Assembly (NCBI GenBank): GCA_020438245.1
Contig: JAGQUY010000490.1
Location: 1-9,133, forward strand
Source of the DNA: Bacteroidota bacterium
GTDB lineage: Bacteria; CLD3; SB21
Direction: 5' to 3'
DNA length: 9,133 bases
Part shown: positions 7,379 through 9,133 of the stretch, piece by piece
How the letters are laid out: each line of letters begins with the position of its first letter
Position numbering within the stretch: position 1 is the stretch's first letter
The notes under the pieces: model-generated
What the model saw: only the letters and a program-made list of their open reading frames with translations
The model's database searches: none
What the model was told of the DNA's origin: nothing
Translations under genes and position numbers: made by a program

Positions 7379-8112
7379 AGGCATTTTTAACTCTGATGTT
7401 GACCGGAATGACGATGCTAAGCTTTTATCGCCTGCCGTCACCGCAGGAGTATCAAGCGTCCGATCGGTATGTCGCCATGGCAGACACTCCTTTTGTCAAG
7501 ATACCGCATCGCACGTTCGGACTACCCTGTGACGCCTGCCACACGACGAAGTCTTGGAAAGAATTAAAAGAGACCATCGATTTTGACCATGCGAAAACCG
7601 GATTTCCGCTGAAGGGTGTACACCAAACCACGTCCTGTGTCGATTGTCATGGCGGGGGAAAATTCAACCAGACCGTTCGAGAATGCTTTACCTGTCACCA
7701 GGAGCCTCATCAGGGCCAACTCGGCTTTGATTGTGAACGGTGCCATTCTGAAGCGGCGTGGGTGCCGTCCAAATTCAAACATGACGATCAAACCTTCGTG
7801 ATGTTCGGCGTCCACAGAGCCCTCGACTGTGCGGATTGCCACCGGAACCTCATTACTTTCAAGATGCCAAACATCAACAGCTGCGGCGATTGCCACAGAC
7901 CGGTCGGAGTGCAGCCTGCACATGCTCAGTGGGAAATGCTCGGGGATTGCAGGGCGTGCCACAGTCAGTCGGCCTGGGATTTCTATCCGCACTTCGACGG
8001 GTGGTTCTCTCTGGTCGGCCATCATCGGCAAACCTGTGAAACCTGTCACCGCCTTGCGCCGGACTATTCCACGTACACCTGCCGGGAATGTCACAATTTC
8101 GATCAGAAAGGC
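5936..8112 (+). repeat. Nine tandem three-heme protein repeats spanning two genes
   Basis: These are protein-level repeats with diverged DNA. Units begin at the FDH-type motif near 5936, 6194, 6446, 6680, 6947 and 7202 in the first cytochrome, and near 7582, 7774 and 7987 in the second. First-heme Cys spacing in the first gene is 86, 84, 79, 89 and 84 residues. The unit at 6680 has lost the FDH form (it reads VERHNTES), and the last unit reads HFDGW and has only two hemes. Head plus repeats total 29 CxxCH across the two proteins. Confidence 0.85.
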
Positions 8113-8124
8113 GGAGGTGACTGA
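7375..8124 (+). CDS. 9-heme c-type cytochrome continuing the same repeat
   Basis: This is a 249-residue multiheme cytochrome with nine CxxCH (first Cys at 52, 88, 104, 120, 152, 170, 192, 221, 236). The N-terminus (MKAFLTLMLTGMTMLSFY) is a short hydrophobic export signal or anchor without a clear AxA site. Its first heme, followed by a Trp (CDACHTTKSW) and FDH, matches the third heme of a repeat unit. Two full units follow (88-104-120 and 152-170-192), then a two-heme end. Thus it resumes the repeat exactly where the preceding protein stops. It overlaps that gene by 4 nt (ATGA) and has its own GAAGGAG at 7358-7364, 10 bases before the ATG, so it is a real separate start and not a frameshift artefact of the reading frame. 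It is probably periplasmic or associated with the outer-membrane barrel encoded next. Gene fission, or a dedicated terminal subunit, are both possible. Confidence 0.92.
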   Translation: MKAFLTLMLTGMTMLSFYRLPSPQEYQASDRYVAMADTPFVKIPHRTFGLPCDACHTTKSWKELKETIDFDHAKTGFPLKGVHQTTSCVDCHGGGKFNQTVRECFTCHQEPHQGQLGFDCERCHSEAAWVPSKFKHDDQTFVMFGVHRALDCADCHRNLITFKMPNINSCGDCHRPVGVQPAHAQWEMLGDCRACHSQSAWDFYPHFDGWFSLVGHHRQTCETCHRLAPDYSTYTCRECHNFDQKGGGD

Positions 8125-8125
8125 A

Positions 8126-9133
8126 ATGTGTTGTCGTTTTGCGTTATGGGTTTTGATCACACTCACAGGGACAGCGGGCATTCTTGCGCAGCAGCGCTTG
8201 AGTACCGATACGCGGAATTTTGTCGGTCGAGTCAGCACGGGGTGGAATTACTATTCCAAAGATGCTTCACTATCCCCGGAGCTAAGCGCCTTCTCAACCA
8301 ATATCGCGGCCCAGTACAGGTGGTTTGATCCGGAATCGGGGATGCTGAAGTACCGGGTCGTTATCGACTACTATGAGCGCAATGCGCTTGCCTCGCCCAC
8401 CAAAAGTCAATTCGATAATAGGTATGTAATACGGCAATTGTATGGCGCTTACGGTACCGAAGATCGACAGATCAGAGCGGGTAAGCTTATTCCGCAAAAT
8501 CCGGTCGTCGATGCGTATCCGATCAACGGAGCTGCCCTAGACGGATATCGCTTGGCTGGATTGGAATTCTCCGCATTTGGAGGATCTGTCAATGACTTCT
8601 ATGATAACAAGTTCATGGGTACCGGGTATAATTACGGAGGGTCTCTGCTTTGGCGGGAACCCTCTTACTATGTTGGCGCCGGGTTTTCATCGGAAAAGTT
8701 CAATTCGATCAATTTTCAAAAGGCTTTTTTTTCAACCTGGTACAAACCTCTTTCCGGACTGCAGGTATCCAACAAAACATCCTACATCGTAAATCGATCA
8801 CTACTCGCTCATTCTTTGACTAATGCGATCTACAAACCGGTTCGTTCACTGACCCTGAGGCTGAGTTACGAGTTTTATAACCGCACTTCTGTGTATATTC
8901 CCCCAACCGACACAATCAACGATCCCAATCGATATTTCTTCAGTTCAAGGGAGCAGAATGCGACCTATTCCATGTGGCTGCAGGTTTTTCGATCGCCGAG
9001 GATCGGAGACGTATCTCTATCGATGACGGCAAAGAAAAGGTTTGGGAACAACGACTTGATCTATGGATCCATTGAAGCACTCTATCACAATCATTTCTTT
9101 TCGGAATTCACGTTTGGCCTGAACGGGAGTTAC
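8126..9133 (+). CDS. Outer-membrane beta-barrel-like protein, 3'-truncated by the window
   Basis: The frame from ATG 8126 is open for all 336 codons to the window end with no stop. GGAGGTGA (8113-8120) lies 5 bases upstream, and only 1 nt separates it from the preceding stop. The N-terminus (MCCRFALWVLITLTGTAGIL, then AQQ) is a signal peptide with cleavage near residues 21-22. The remainder is rich in alternating aromatic/polar strands such as LKYRVVIDYY, YYVGAGFSSE and LTLRLSYEFYN, as in outer-membrane porins, and has no CxxCH after the signal. The two early Cys do not form a lipobox. Next to two multiheme cytochromes, a barrel suggests a porin-cytochrome conduit analogous to MtrB with MtrA, but I see no sequence match to MtrB, and its C-terminus is outside the window. 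Barrel class: fairly sure; role: inference. Confidence 0.8.
   Translation, partial: MCCRFALWVLITLTGTAGILAQQRLSTDTRNFVGRVSTGWNYYSKDASLSPELSAFSTNIAAQYRWFDPESGMLKYRVVIDYYERNALASPTKSQFDNRYVIRQLYGAYGTEDRQIRAGKLIPQNPVVDAYPINGAALDGYRLAGLEFSAFGGSVNDFYDNKFMGTGYNYGGSLLWREPSYYVGAGFSSEKFNSINFQKAFFSTWYKPLSGLQVSNKTSYIVNRSLLAHSLTNAIYKPVRSLTLRLSYEFYNRTSVYIPPTDTINDPNRYFFSSREQNATYSMWLQVFRSPRIGDVSLSMTAKKRFGNNDLIYGSIEALYHNHFFSEFTFGLNGSY

Noticed and set aside
8126..8192. Lipoprotein signal in the barrel gene because of the two early Cys
   Set aside because: The Cys residues are at positions 2-3, before the hydrophobic core, so they cannot form a lipobox.
7564..8238. 224-residue minus-strand frame
   Set aside because: It is antisense to the 9-heme cytochrome, whose nine CxxCH motifs are decisive for the plus strand.
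8128..8328. 66-residue plus-strand frame near the start of the barrel gene
   Set aside because: The frame from ATG 8126, with GGAGGTGA upstream and a signal peptide, stays open to the window end and is clearly the real one.

Overview
The window is roughly 50% GC by eye and comes from a Gram-negative bacterium: it encodes Sec signal peptides, multiheme c-type cytochromes and what looks like an outer-membrane beta-barrel. The mix of a LytTR response regulator, a secreted M1 aminopeptidase with a HEAT-repeat tail and long c3/c7-like cytochromes would suit a sediment or subsurface lineage near the FCB group (for example Ignavibacteria, Calditrichota, Zixibacteria or KSB1-like). That placement is inference with low confidence.

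Layout. Positions 1-680 (+) hold the 3' part of a LytTR response-regulator gene. Its reading frame is intact through the window edge except for one in-frame TAG at 60-62, and a 16-A homopolymer follows closely. Positions 723-3191 (-) hold a convergent gene for a secreted M1 zinc aminopeptidase. A 213-bp divergent intergenic region (3192-3404) leads into a tightly packed five-gene operon (3405 to past the window end) in which genes overlap by 4 nt or are separated by 1-12 nt.

The operon reads as a complete electron path from the cytoplasm to the outer membrane. (1) A membrane-anchored ferredoxin/FAD/NAD(P) flavoprotein appears to have a circularly permuted thioredoxin-reductase fold. (2) A five-helix membrane protein has two His-x13-His pairs, in helices 3 and 5, the layout of the transmembrane di-heme core of NOX/ferric-reductase proteins. 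(3) A 20-heme c-type cytochrome is built from about 85-residue three-heme repeats. (4) A 9-heme cytochrome has the same repeat and starts in the middle of a repeat where gene 3 stops. (5) An outer-membrane beta-barrel candidate runs off the window end. I infer a NAD(P)H- or ferredoxin-linked trans-envelope conduit, for extracellular electron export or, in reverse, electron uptake. No gene here has a symbol I can assign with confidence.

The points most worth a second look are the permuted flavoprotein with a Cys-to-His change in its second Fe-S motif, the NOX-like split b-cytochrome, the mid-repeat division of the 29-heme wire into two genes, and the nonsense codon plus poly-A tract in the response regulator.
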